Shown: one piece after another, positions 1 to 8,744 of the stretch
How positions within the stretch are numbered: the first letter of the stretch is position 1
Layout of the letters: the number at the start of each line of letters is the position of its first letter
NCBI GenBank assembly: GCA_041940305.1
Contig: JBGTSJ010000007.1
Coordinates: 124,001 to 188,000, forward strand
Length of the DNA: 64,000 nt
Direction: 5' to 3'
DNA from: JBGTSJ01 sp041940305
GTDB taxonomy: Bacteria > Planctomycetota > Planctomycetia > Planctomycetales > Planctomycetaceae
Made by a program: the position numbers and the translations under genes
The notes under the pieces: model-generated
The model's database searches: none
What the model was told of the DNA's origin: nothing
The model's input: the letters and a program-made list of their open reading frames with translations, nothing else

Positions 1-1
1 G

Positions 2-289
2 AAGGCATTTGCCAACGATTGGGAGCAGACGAAGGCTGACTTCGGCAGCAAGTCCGCCCGGGACATGGATCAGGACGTGGACGACACCGTTAAGCAGGCG
101 ATTGGCACAGACGACGCGTTTGAGAACCGCGAGCAGGCGTTCCGGTTTGGATATCTCGCCCAGCGCCGCCATGCAGCGAAGCATCCGAAGTGGAACGACA
201 CCCTCGAGACCCAGCTGCGCAACGACTACGAAGGCGACTACGACGCCGACCGCCGCTACATCCGGCATGCTTATGAGCGGAAGCACTGA
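2..289 (+). CDS. C-terminal part of a small conserved stress-type protein (5' truncated)
   Basis: The reading frame is open from the window edge, so the true start lies outside; an internal ATG sits at 65. About 95 residues are visible. They are acidic and charged, with a segment reading FRFGYLAQRRH followed by a Trp-Asn-containing stretch and a terminal DRRYIRHAYERKH. This pattern resembles small hypothetical proteins that sit beside general-stress genes in many bacteria, where an FxxGY...YP.W...L...W/DY...Y pattern recurs. No enzymatic motif is visible and no signal peptide can be judged. The function is unknown. The resemblance is from memory of the family pattern, not a search. Other stress-type genes occur at 22.3-25.4 kb. 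Confidence 0.6.
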   Translation, partial: KAFANDWEQTKADFGSKSARDMDQDVDDTVKQAIGTDDAFENREQAFRFGYLAQRRHAAKHPKWNDTLETQLRNDYEGDYDADRRYIRHAYERKH

Positions 290-437
290 TGCCGTTCGGC
301 GTCACGCCTGATCCCGCCAGTCGTCGCGACGCCTGCGCATCGCCTCGTGTGTAGAACCCACCGTCCGACCTCCAGCTGGTCACACATCGGCGAAGAGGGT
401 GTGGTGGCGTCGCTGCGCTCAGCCAATCCTGTATTTG

Positions 438-2828
438 TCAGCCCTCCGGGCTGGGTTCGGCGGCGCTCCGCAGGGACAGGGCTGAGTCGGTGAGGACGTC
501 GATGGTCAGGCGGCGGATGTGGAAGTGGTTCTCGGCGAAGCGGGTGTGCAGCTGGTCTGTGAGGGTGGGGCCGAAGGCCTGAACGGGCTGCTTGGTGAGG
601 TAGCGGAAAAGCTGTTCGATGAAAGCGGTCTGGGCTTCTTGGCTGTCGGCGACGTAGGTGGCGAGGTCGCGGGCGTTGTGGAACTCGACGGGGTCGCCGG
701 TGCGGGAGAGGTAGCCGCCACGGGCGTCGATCGGTTTGCCACGCTCTTCGGTGCGGAAGCGGCCTACGGCATCGAAGTTCTCGAGCGAGAAGCCGAGGCC
801 GTTAATCATCTGGTGGCAGACCTTGCAGGCGTCGGGGCTGGTCTGCAGGGCGACGCGCTCGCGCGTGGAGAGGTCGGGATGCAGGTCGGGGGGGACAGGG
901 GTGACGTCGACCTGGGGCGGCTTGAGGAAGCGGCCCATGATGTTGCGCGACAGGAAGACGCCGCGATGGATGGGGGACGTCGTCGAGGCGTAGGAGAAGC
1001 CCGTCATCAGATAGGGATGCGACAGGACGCCGGCGCGGTGGTCGGGATTCAGGACCACCTTCTCGAACGGTGAGTCTTCGGCCAGTTCGGCTCCGTAGAA
1101 CTTCGCCAGGTTGCCGTTGAGATACACGGAGTCCGCGAGCAACAACTGCCGGTAATCCGATGACTCGCTCCAGACGACCTCATCGAGGAACAGGTCGAGC
1201 GACACGCGGAGATCGCTCAGCACCTGTTCGTTGAACTCGGGGTAGGCGGACTGGTCCTTGGCGACCTCGCGCAGATGGCCGAGGTTGAGCCATTCGTGGA
1301 GGAACTGCCGCAGCTTGTAGCGGGAGCGCGGGTTTCCCAGCATCCGCTCGACCTGGGCGGCGATCTGGTCGCGGGTCTGCAGTTCGCCGCGCGCGGCGGC
1401 ATCGAGGAGCGGCTGATCGGGGATGGAGTCCCACAGCCCGAATGAGAGCCAGGCGGCGACGTCGTAGTCGTCGAATCCGGCGGCGTCGAGATGCGTTTCG
1501 CGATACAGGAACCGCGGGGACTTGAGCGTGAGCAGGACGATCCGCTTGACGGCCTCTTCTTCGTTCGGCGCCTCGGCGAAGTGGCGATCGACGAAGAATG
1601 TCCGCTCATCGTCGCTCAACGGGCGGCGGAAGGCCCGCTCCGCGAACTGATGGCAGAAGCTGACGACGCGGTCATCCGGCGTTCCCGACTGCTCCTGCGC
1701 CGGAGGCTCCGTGTTTTCTCCTCGTCCCCGCCCGCGACGGCCACGACCGCGGTCGCGCCGCTCGCGGCCGACGAGACGGTCGAGGTCCGCGGCGATGTTC
1801 CCGGCGACTTCGATGGCGGCGTAGGTGGCGGCGGAGTCCCATTCTTTGGAAATGGTGGTCCCGCGTTCATAACCTTCGCTGCGATCGTCCGGCGGGAAGG
1901 GGGTGTTGACGATCATCACCTGCGGCGCGGAGCGGGTGAAGAGGTTGCGGGAGGGGACGACCTCTTCGGCCCCGTGCGGAGGCTTCCACTTCAGGCGGAT
2001 CTGGGCGGTCTTTTCCTTGGCGTTCTCCGACTTGAAGAACTCGATTCGCAGCGGGTAGGCGCGGCCGCCGAGCAGGGCGATCGACTCGCGCCACACGACA
2101 TCCACACCCGAGCGGACGCGGCCGTCGATCAGCGGCTGCTCCATATCGTTGATCCACAGCCGCATGCCGTTCTGTGTTTCGACGATGAACTCGTACTCTC
2201 CCGTTTCGGGGGCGAGGATGGAGCCGCTCCAGTTGATGCGGAAGTCTTCCGGGGCGAATGTGTCGGGGTCGGGGCTGGCTTCGCCGAGATCGAGATCGAC
2301 GACGGCGTCGGTCCGCTCGAACGACGCGGCTTCCTTGTCGCCGCGTTTGTCCTGCGAGTAACGGCCGGTGAGACCGGGCGCGTCGGCCAGGTCGGGCGGG
2401 GGGCCGCGGAAGGAGGCGATCAGGTCGGCAATGGCTTGGCGGTACTGGGGGATGGTGAGCCGCGAGAAGGCGATGCGGGCGGGGCGATTGCGGGCCTGGG
2501 CGAGGGGGGAATAGAAGGCGTCGTGTATGTAGGCGGCGACCTTGTCGGCGTCGGGGCCGATGCAGGCTTCGGGGTCATCCGACGGCATCGTCTCGGCGAT
2601 GACTGCTGCGAGTTCGGAAACCGTCTTGTCGCCGATGAGGGGGTCGGCGTACTCCGCCTCGACTCCCTCACCGTTCTCACCGTGACAGCGGGCGCACTGG
2701 GCGGTCCAGATCTGCTGACCGGTGCGGTCGTCGGCGGAGGCGGTGACTGCGGAACCGAGAACGACGGCGGCGAGTGCCGCGAGGGGCGGCAATCGAAGTC
2801 TGAATGGGAACCGGTGACGAAAGACCAT
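438..2828 (-). CDS. Planctomycete-type secreted cytochrome: c-heme + PA14 + DUF1592/DUF1588/DUF1585
   Basis: A 796-residue secreted protein. An N-terminal signal peptide (about residues 1-32) is followed by a CXXCH heme site (CARCH, near residue 46), as in cytochrome c. A PA14-like beta module follows (about 195-300; it contains DFRINWSGSI and RLWINDMEQPLID). An Arg-Gly-rich linker then leads into the DUF1592/PSD3 region, the DUF1588/PSD4 region with a second CXXCH (CKVCHQMINGLGF) and a C-terminal DUF1585/PSD5 segment. This architecture is characteristic of Planctomycetes, where many paralogues exist; substrates are unknown, and electron transfer coupled to polysaccharide oxidation has been suggested. 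Such genes are often followed by a DUF1552 partner, which is not seen here. The gene stands alone. Confidence 0.93.
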   Translation of the reverse strand: MVFRHRFPFRLRLPPLAALAAVVLGSAVTASADDRTGQQIWTAQCARCHGENGEGVEAEYADPLIGDKTVSELAAVIAETMPSDDPEACIGPDADKVAAYIHDAFYSPLAQARNRPARIAFSRLTIPQYRQAIADLIASFRGPPPDLADAPGLTGRYSQDKRGDKEAASFERTDAVVDLDLGEASPDPDTFAPEDFRINWSGSILAPETGEYEFIVETQNGMRLWINDMEQPLIDGRVRSGVDVVWRESIALLGGRAYPLRIEFFKSENAKEKTAQIRLKWKPPHGAEEVVPSRNLFTRSAPQVMIVNTPFPPDDRSEGYERGTTISKEWDSAATYAAIEVAGNIAADLDRLVGRERRDRGRGRRGRGRGENTEPPAQEQSGTPDDRVVSFCHQFAERAFRRPLSDDERTFFVDRHFAEAPNEEEAVKRIVLLTLKSPRFLYRETHLDAAGFDDYDVAAWLSFGLWDSIPDQPLLDAAARGELQTRDQIAAQVERMLGNPRSRYKLRQFLHEWLNLGHLREVAKDQSAYPEFNEQVLSDLRVSLDLFLDEVVWSESSDYRQLLLADSVYLNGNLAKFYGAELAEDSPFEKVVLNPDHRAGVLSHPYLMTGFSYASTTSPIHRGVFLSRNIMGRFLKPPQVDVTPVPPDLHPDLSTRERVALQTSPDACKVCHQMINGLGFSLENFDAVGRFRTEERGKPIDARGGYLSRTGDPVEFHNARDLATYVADSQEAQTAFIEQLFRYLTKQPVQAFGPTLTDQLHTRFAENHFHIRRLTIDVLTDSALSLRSAAEPSPEG

Positions 2829-3150
2829 GTACGCGTTTCTCTCCGGGGCGGGGAGAAAGTTGGAAGGGGGGGCCGTGCGGACGGATTCTTGGAATACGCA
2901 AGATCGGTCCGGACGTGGTCGGTGGCGGGAGCCGGGCGCGGGGCGGCGGCTGGGTGTTATTTTAACACCGGTGGGGGGTGGTGAGGAGCGTTGAATTGGC
3001 GGGGAATGCGGGAGGGGTTTAGATGCTCGTTCGTAGTGGAGCGGACGTATAACAATCGAACCGTATTAGGCCCGGCGTTCACGCCGGGCCTACTACAGAA
3101 ACCGTGGACTCTAGTAGCACCACGGATTGTGACCTCCTTGGAAGTCCGTC
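2829..3150. other. Intergenic region with one strong palindrome
   Basis: This stretch of about 320 bases lies upstream of the cytochrome gene and downstream of the mannonate-dehydratase-like gene (both on the minus strand). I see no convincing gene. It is G-rich near 2850-2990 and carries the 11-bp stem hairpin at 3067-3092. Confidence 0.6.
3067..3092. repeat. Perfect 11-bp hairpin (REP-like palindrome)
   Basis: The arms TAGGCCCGGCG (3067-3077) and CGCCGGGCCTA (3082-3092) are exact reverse complements around a TTCA loop. It lies just past the stop codon of the minus-strand gene at 3151, so it may act in transcript termination, but there is no T-tract. Its layout (GC-rich stem, 4-base loop, then TACTAC) resembles the hairpins at 10265 and 19114. 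Confidence 0.75.
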
Positions 3151-4107
3151 CTACGGGGCGGTGGCATCGATGAGACCGCGGATGTAGCCCCAGGCGTGGA
3201 GGCGGCCGAGCATGGTGTAACCGGGTTCGCCTTGTTCGTTGATGAACTGGGGGACGTGGTCGGGGCGGATGGGGCCGTTGAAGCCGATGTCTCGGTAGGC
3301 GCGCATGGCGGCGGCCATGTCGGTGGGGCCGTCGTCGTGGAAGGTTTCGACGAAGTTCTCCGGCGCACCGCGGACGTCGCGAAAGTGGACGTACTTGATG
3401 TGCGCGCCGAGGCGGCGGATTGTGGCGGGAATGTCGACGCCCATCGTGGCGAACGTCCCCTGGCAGAAGCAGATGGCGTTGTGCGGGCTGGGGGCGAGCT
3501 GCATCAGCCGCTCGAACGCCTCGACCGAGTTCATGATCCGGTCTTTCCCCAGTAGACGGGGGAGCGGGGGATCATCGGGATGCATGCAGAGCGTGACGCC
3601 GGCCTTCTCGGCGACGGGGAGGAGTTCGGTAAGGAGGCGCTCGAGGTTCGACCAGAGCTGTTTCGCTTCGATGACGTCGTGCGTGACGCTGCCGCGGCGG
3701 GCATCGAGCGAGAGGGCGTGGGCGATATCGGCGAGGTCGAAGCCGGTGACGACGGCGCCGCCGCGGGCGGGGATGTCGAGCTTCGTGCGGACCCAGTCAG
3801 TGCCGGCCATGAAGTTGTAACAGAGGATGGGGACGCCGGCGTCGCCCATGTGTCGCAGGAGCCGCTGGAGCGACTCAATCTCAGTGCCGTCATCGCGGCC
3901 GACTTTGATGCTCTCGAGCGGGAGTCCGCCTTCGATGGCGGCGAGCCGGAGGCCGAAGGCTTCGATCCGGCCGCGGAGCATGAGCAGGTCGTCGAACCTG
4001 GGACCGGGGTAGCGGGAGACGACGTCGGTGACGCCGCACTGGGCGGCGAGCTGGAGGTTCTCCGGGGAGAGCGGAGTTAGAACAGTCGCGAGCTGCATGA
4101 GGGACAT
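3151..4107 (-). CDS. Mannonate dehydratase-like TIM-barrel protein (UxuA family)
   Basis: A 318-residue protein with the motif series of UxuA mannonate dehydratases: CMHPDDPP (about 208-215), an ICFCQGTF segment (about 245), YVHFRDVRG (about 270) and RPDHVP (about 302). These Cys/His/Asp positions bind the catalytic Mn2+ in the family. Mannonate dehydratase converts D-mannonate to 2-dehydro-3-deoxygluconate in hexuronate catabolism. The protein is shorter than E. coli UxuA (about 394 residues) and lacks its usual N-terminal Trp-Tyr-Gly segment, so it may act on a related sugar acid. No other hexuronate genes are adjacent. ATGs at 4107 and 4098 are both possible; neither has a strong ribosome-binding site. 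Confidence 0.78.
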   Translation of the reverse strand: MSLMQLATVLTPLSPENLQLAAQCGVTDVVSRYPGPRFDDLLMLRGRIEAFGLRLAAIEGGLPLESIKVGRDDGTEIESLQRLLRHMGDAGVPILCYNFMAGTDWVRTKLDIPARGGAVVTGFDLADIAHALSLDARRGSVTHDVIEAKQLWSNLERLLTELLPVAEKAGVTLCMHPDDPPLPRLLGKDRIMNSVEAFERLMQLAPSPHNAICFCQGTFATMGVDIPATIRRLGAHIKYVHFRDVRGAPENFVETFHDDGPTDMAAAMRAYRDIGFNGPIRPDHVPQFINEQGEPGYTMLGRLHAWGYIRGLIDATAP

Positions 4108-4179
4108 CCGGGGGACGATCGCGATGTGCGAGGTCGGCAGCCGGAGATCATGCGGGGAGCTTGGCTTGGATGCAATTCA

Positions 4180-4312
4180 GAAGGGGGGCCGCGGATGACG
4201 CGGATCGGGCGGATTTGCGCTGATCAAAGAAGCGCCGCACGCTTACGCTCGATCATGACGGGGAGAAATCTGCGAGAATCCGCTGAATCCGCGTCATCCG
4301 CGGCCCCCCTTC
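4180..4312. repeat. Large inverted repeat with 26-bp perfect arms
   Basis: Positions 4180-4205 and 4287-4312 are exact reverse complements (26 bp, beginning GAAGGGGGGCCGCGGATGAC), separated by 81 bases. Both arms run into a further imperfect motif of the type GCGGATTTNCGC (4210 onward and, inverted, about 4265-4286). The element fills most of the 231-bp gap between two minus-strand genes. It looks like a REP/BIME-type or MITE-like element; no target-site duplication was identified. Confidence 0.8.
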
Positions 4313-4338
4313 GAGTTCCCGCCAGCGCGAGGCGGCGA

Positions 4339-7300
4339 TCAGTAGCCGTCGTCTTCGGGGATCTCGTTGGGGATGCGGCGGAGGCCGTTGAGGGCGCGGT
4401 CGGTGCCGTGCTCGATGCTGTTGAGCATTCCCTCGTCGACCACCTGGATGACGACGCGCTGGCCGAAGCGGTACATCTCCCAGAACGTGTACTGGACGGC
4501 GTCGACGCCGCGGTTGACCGGGCGGGTGAGCGGCAACGTCTCGCGGTTGAGGGGTGTGGCGAGCTGCTGGTCCATCACCTCGCCGCAGTTCTGCATCCAG
4601 TCGATTGCACGGTCGACGCGCTGCAGATTGCCCTGTGAGGTGAGGCTGTAATCGGCGAGTGACACGCTGGTCACGTCGGGGACCTGCGCTCCCTGGGCGA
4701 CGACCGGATCGGGCCGGCGGCGGAAGAAGGCTTCGGTTTTTTCGACCAGCGTGGAGACCGGCTGGCGCCCGCCCGAGAGCGGCGAGACGACGTCGTCCAT
4801 GATGCGGAACACGCTCATGTCGGGAATGGTCGCCAGGCCATAGGCGATGTTGTTGATATCGAGCGGCTGCCCCGGGCGGTGGATGGTGCGAGGGAGCAGA
4901 GCGGAGCGCGAGAGTTCGCGGTATGTGAGGGGCCGCCAGGCCTGGAGGTCCACCTGGTCCCAGTACACGGGTTGCGAATGGACAAGGTACTCGGAGTGCG
5001 ACTCGTAGATCTCCCGCATGGGGCGGCCGTCGAAGGTTTGCGGCGTGACGGCCGTTTCGTCCCAGAGGCCGATCATGTCGAGAATGGTGGGGGTCAGGTC
5101 GGCGAGCCGTGCCGGCGTGGTGATGCGTGCGCCGCGGCGCACGCCGGGACCGGTGACGAACCACGAGGCGCGGGCGGCTTCACGAAGCGGATAGCCGTGC
5201 ATCGTGCCGGGTGAGCCTTCGGTCCCGAAGTACCAGCCGGCCCGGGCGGTGACGACGAGGTCCGACCCGTATTCCTGCTCGCAGCCGCGCAGCGCGTCAT
5301 CCCAGAGGAGATGTCGCGAGAGAGCGACGACGGCGTCGGGATAGTCCGTTTCCGCCGTGATCTCCAGCCAGGTTCGCTCGTCGTGGAACGTGGCGAGGAA
5401 GGCCGGGGTGACGCGCGAAGTGAGCCGCAGCGGGTCGACCGTGGGCGACGTTGCTTCGCGGTAGGAGACTTCGCCGTCGGCGGAGGGCCGCACGTCGTCG
5501 ACGACGAAGTAGCGGCACTCCCAGCGGCTGGTCGCACCGGGGCGTCGCTCGATGACGGCCTGTCCGCGGTCGGCGGTGGTAATGAGGAGGCTGCGGTCGG
5601 TCAGCTTCATGAGCACCAGATCGACCGGCATGCGGATCTCGCCGCTGCCGTGCATGGCGCGGATGCTGGCCAGTGAGCGCGGGAGGTCGATCGGTTCACG
5701 ACTGTCTCCGAGCCGGTATTGCAGGAGGTCGCCGGGGCGGTTCGGTGCGCTCCAGTCCTTGGAGCGGTAACGTCCGCGCGGGAGGAAGACGCGGGCTGCG
5801 CCGTCGGACTCGCCGTCGATGAATACGAACTCCTTCGCCGAGTCTTCGGGGTGGCGGTTGTCGTAGCGGTGCATCCGCACGGACAGGCCGAGGCCGCCGC
5901 CGGTCCACTGCCCCTGATCATTGACGCGACGCGGTCGGAAGAAGAAGTCGGTTGCGAGATCGAACTGGGACAGGTGCGAGTCGCGGCCGCCGAGGTGTCC
6001 GTGATCGCTCACGAGCATGAGGTAGGTTGACTCCAGCCGGCCCTGGGCGGCGAGTTCGTCGACGACGTTCCCCAGCAGCCGGTCCGCCCGGGCGATGGTG
6101 CGGCGCGTCATGCCGAACTGCCCGCGACAGTACTTGTGACTGCAGGAGTCGGTCTCGGGCATCCAGATGATGGTCACCTTCTCGCGCCGCGTGAGGAGAT
6201 TTTTCACGGCGTAGTCGGCGTTTGCATCATCCATGTACTCCCAGGCGCGGTGCGTCTGGAAATAGGGCATCTGCCGGGTGAGGCTGCGGCTCCAGAGCGG
6301 CGGAGGAACCTCCGTCATCACCGGGAGCACACCGACGGCCCAGTTCTCGCCGTGGTTCTGCAGCATTTCATACAACGGGGGGACACTGCTTTGTCGAACC
6401 TCGAGCCAGGCCTCGCGTCCCTCAGGGCCCTGAACCAGTCCGACCGCGGCCGCCTGCGACTGCTGTACAACCTTGTCCACGCCTTGAGGGGAGAGCCAGC
6501 GGGCGCTCCGCTGAGGGCCGAACGGATCGAGGAACGAGTCCGACGCCAGCCGGCGGCGGCTGAAGTTGACCTGTCCCTTGATGCCGTGCCGGTCGGAGAA
6601 GCAGCCCGTCCACATCGTGCCGTTGGAGGTGATCGTGTCGGACGGGAACGCCGTGAACGTGCTGGGAAGCCACGACCCGCCGTCGAGGAAGTGCTGGCGG
6701 ATGTACGGCAGGTGTCCCATGGCGGCCATTTCGCGCACGACGTCGGGGCGCAGGCCGTCCAAATAGAAGATGACGACGGAGGATCCAGGTTCCGGGCGTC
6801 CGGTGGAGGTGCGGCCGTCGATGACGCGCTCGTGCAGCACCGGGCGCTCGCTGCCGGTGAGGTCGACTTCGACCAGAAACTGGCCGGCATTGTCGGAGAC
6901 GTCGTAATCGTTGATGCCGAGCTGCAGCCGCCCGCTGCGGTCCGCCGTGATGCTGCGGCCGCGTCCCACGAAGAACGGCTCGCCGTCGCCGATGCGGGCG
7001 ATGAGGCCGAAGCAGGGGGCCGGGCCGAGTCCGCCGGCGGGGAGGGGAAACTCGCGGTCGGCTGCGTCGTCGCTGAAGAGGAACGTCCCTTCGGGGCCGA
7101 CTTCGGCGGCGGCGTCGGTATCGCCCCGACCGGGTGTATAGGCAATGATGTCGCCCGATCCGGTGATCGTGATCGTCTGGCCCGCGCGGATGGTGTAGTC
7201 GGTGTCGGTCCAGACCTGGGCGGCCGACACGACGATGGACGAGGCGGAACGGGATTCATCCGGCATGGACCCGCGCGTTACGTTGGCGGGGGACGACAGA

Positions 7301-7401
7301 TCACCCGCACAGCCGGCGCAGGCTGCGACCAGGGCGGCCACCGTCAGCAGGGCAGTCGGGCAGCGGCTGTTGCGAGTTAGAGAGTTCGTTCGCTGCGGCA
7401 T
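4339..7401 (-). CDS. Large alkaline-phosphatase-superfamily lipoprotein (type I phosphodiesterase-like)
   Basis: A 1020-residue protein with a lipoprotein signal peptide (lipobox AACAGC near residue 30). The alkaline phosphatase/nucleotide pyrophosphatase fold starts near residue 205 with YLDGLRPDV, giving the first metal-binding Asp. A nucleophile region follows (AFPSDTITSNGTMWTG; Thr/Ser candidates), then LVSDHGHLGGRDSHL (about 460, metal-binding Asp/His) and GTMHGYPLREAARASWFVTG (about 745, further metal-binding His). A region of about 130 residues before the core resembles a carbohydrate-binding or LecA-like beta module. The C-terminal 200 residues are unassigned. It is probably an exported hydrolase of phosphodiesters, phosphonates or sulfates; the substrate cannot be read from the sequence. 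It is roughly twice the usual family length. Confidence 0.8.
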   Translation of the reverse strand: MPQRTNSLTRNSRCPTALLTVAALVAACAGCAGDLSSPANVTRGSMPDESRSASSIVVSAAQVWTDTDYTIRAGQTITITGSGDIIAYTPGRGDTDAAAEVGPEGTFLFSDDAADREFPLPAGGLGPAPCFGLIARIGDGEPFFVGRGRSITADRSGRLQLGINDYDVSDNAGQFLVEVDLTGSERPVLHERVIDGRTSTGRPEPGSSVVIFYLDGLRPDVVREMAAMGHLPYIRQHFLDGGSWLPSTFTAFPSDTITSNGTMWTGCFSDRHGIKGQVNFSRRRLASDSFLDPFGPQRSARWLSPQGVDKVVQQSQAAAVGLVQGPEGREAWLEVRQSSVPPLYEMLQNHGENWAVGVLPVMTEVPPPLWSRSLTRQMPYFQTHRAWEYMDDANADYAVKNLLTRREKVTIIWMPETDSCSHKYCRGQFGMTRRTIARADRLLGNVVDELAAQGRLESTYLMLVSDHGHLGGRDSHLSQFDLATDFFFRPRRVNDQGQWTGGGLGLSVRMHRYDNRHPEDSAKEFVFIDGESDGAARVFLPRGRYRSKDWSAPNRPGDLLQYRLGDSREPIDLPRSLASIRAMHGSGEIRMPVDLVLMKLTDRSLLITTADRGQAVIERRPGATSRWECRYFVVDDVRPSADGEVSYREATSPTVDPLRLTSRVTPAFLATFHDERTWLEITAETDYPDAVVALSRHLLWDDALRGCEQEYGSDLVVTARAGWYFGTEGSPGTMHGYPLREAARASWFVTGPGVRRGARITTPARLADLTPTILDMIGLWDETAVTPQTFDGRPMREIYESHSEYLVHSQPVYWDQVDLQAWRPLTYRELSRSALLPRTIHRPGQPLDINNIAYGLATIPDMSVFRIMDDVVSPLSGGRQPVSTLVEKTEAFFRRRPDPVVAQGAQVPDVTSVSLADYSLTSQGNLQRVDRAIDWMQNCGEVMDQQLATPLNRETLPLTRPVNRGVDAVQYTFWEMYRFGQRVVIQVVDEGMLNSIEHGTDRALNGLRRIPNEIPEDDGY

Positions 7402-7646
7402 CGGGGCAGACGAGTCCGTGTCCGGGCCCAGTCAGTTCGTGATTCCCGTGGGGCCGATCCTTCGGCCATGCGGCGCCGGCGCCGTTGAAGCGGGCGCAGG
7501 GCGTGCATTCGTTCGCTGTCGAACGACTGTTACGATCGTCTCTTAAGGCTCACAACGCATAATCGCACCGGGTCGAATCGGGTGATCCAGAGGAACTCCC
7601 GCCGCAGCATCCTTACTATCCGCAAAGTCAACCGGACTCAATCTTG

Positions 7647-8744
7647 ATGCCGCGGTTGTTCGTCGCCAACTTGACGTTTGAAAGCGAAGTCGCGGGGCAT
7701 CGGCAAGAGTTGCCGAAGCGGCTGCGGAGGCTGTGCGGCGAGCTGGTTCCGCTGTGGCTGGCGGCGGCGGACGAGGAGGACTGGCTGTGGTGTCCGGAGC
7801 CGATCGAGGCGTCCTTCTGGACTGAAATGCGGCGACGGGGGTTGCCGGGAGTGAAGACCTGCGGACCGGACTGTGCGCCTCCCCACGAACTTGAGCTGAC
7901 ACCCTGGGGATGGAGCCGCGAAGTTCGGGAATTCGGATCGCGACCGAGCGCCGCATGCAACGCGCCTCCCGAACGCGTGGTGCGAGACCTCAACTCGCGG
8001 TCGTTCTCCTTTCGGCTTGAGCAGGAGTGGGACTGTGGTCCTTCGGAAGTCGTCGCTGTGTCGTCGCTGTCTCAGTTCGAGGCGGCGCTGCGGAATCTTG
8101 AATCGCTGGATCGCTGGGTGGTGAAGGGAGAATTCAGCGCCGCTGCGCGCGACCGCGTGCTGGGACGGGGTTCGCAATCGGATGCTCACTCGCTGAAGTG
8201 GATCCGTCGCCGGCTTGCCGAGGGAGAGACGCTGTACTGGGAGCCGTGGCTGGATCGAGTGGAGGAAGCCGGGATTCAGTGGGAGATACCCGTTGCGGGC
8301 GAACCTCGGCTGGTCGGCATCGCGCCGCTGCTCTGTGACGAGGCTGGTCGCTATGCGGGCAGCGGCTTCGGCGAAGAAGCGGACTGCATGGAGCGATGGC
8401 ATGACGCTGTGGAAATCTCCCGGCGTGCGGCGGAGCGGATTCAGCAGGCCGGTTACTTCGGTCCGCTGGGAATCGATGCGATGCGATACCGCGACGCCGA
8501 TGGAGAACTGCGGTTGCGCCCGCTGCAGGACGTCAACGCCCGCTGGACCATGGGGCGGATTGCTCTGGGCTGGCGGCGCATCGCCTCCGGCGGAGTGTGG
8601 CGGCATGGTACGCGCGAACAACGTGCCGACGCGGAGCGACACTCGACGATTATTCGAACGTCACCCGACGTTATGGGAAGTGACGCCGTCCTGCATTGCA
8701 CGTGGATCGAACCGCGAGCGCCCGGCCCGATGGGCCCGGCCTAA
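7647..8744 (+). CDS. ATP-grasp-like protein of unknown substrate
   Basis: About 365 residues. The C-terminal half has the look of an ATP-grasp fold: a VVKGEFSAAARDRVLGRG segment (about 165, where ATP-grasp proteins carry the ATP-binding Lys and a glycine-rich loop), LYWEPWLDR (about 200), and GPLGIDAMRYRD...LRPLQDVNAR (about 285-315), which resembles the Glu/Asp-x-Asn magnesium-binding end of the domain. The N-terminal half is Trp-rich and unrecognised. ATG 7647 is preferred over the adjacent TTG 7644. Its stop codon overlaps the stop codon of the converging hpnE. It could be an amide ligase, but the partner substrate is not evident. Confidence 0.65.
   Translation: MPRLFVANLTFESEVAGHRQELPKRLRRLCGELVPLWLAAADEEDWLWCPEPIEASFWTEMRRRGLPGVKTCGPDCAPPHELELTPWGWSREVREFGSRPSAACNAPPERVVRDLNSRSFSFRLEQEWDCGPSEVVAVSSLSQFEAALRNLESLDRWVVKGEFSAAARDRVLGRGSQSDAHSLKWIRRRLAEGETLYWEPWLDRVEEAGIQWEIPVAGEPRLVGIAPLLCDEAGRYAGSGFGEEADCMERWHDAVEISRRAAERIQQAGYFGPLGIDAMRYRDADGELRLRPLQDVNARWTMGRIALGWRRIASGGVWRHGTREQRADAERHSTIIRTSPDVMGSDAVLHCTWIEPRAPGPMGPA

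Noticed and set aside
1491..2984. 497-codon plus-strand open frame opposite the cytochrome gene
   Set aside because: It is antisense to a clearly recognised protein and its translation is low-complexity Gly/Val/Glu/Asp, typical of high-GC shadow frames.
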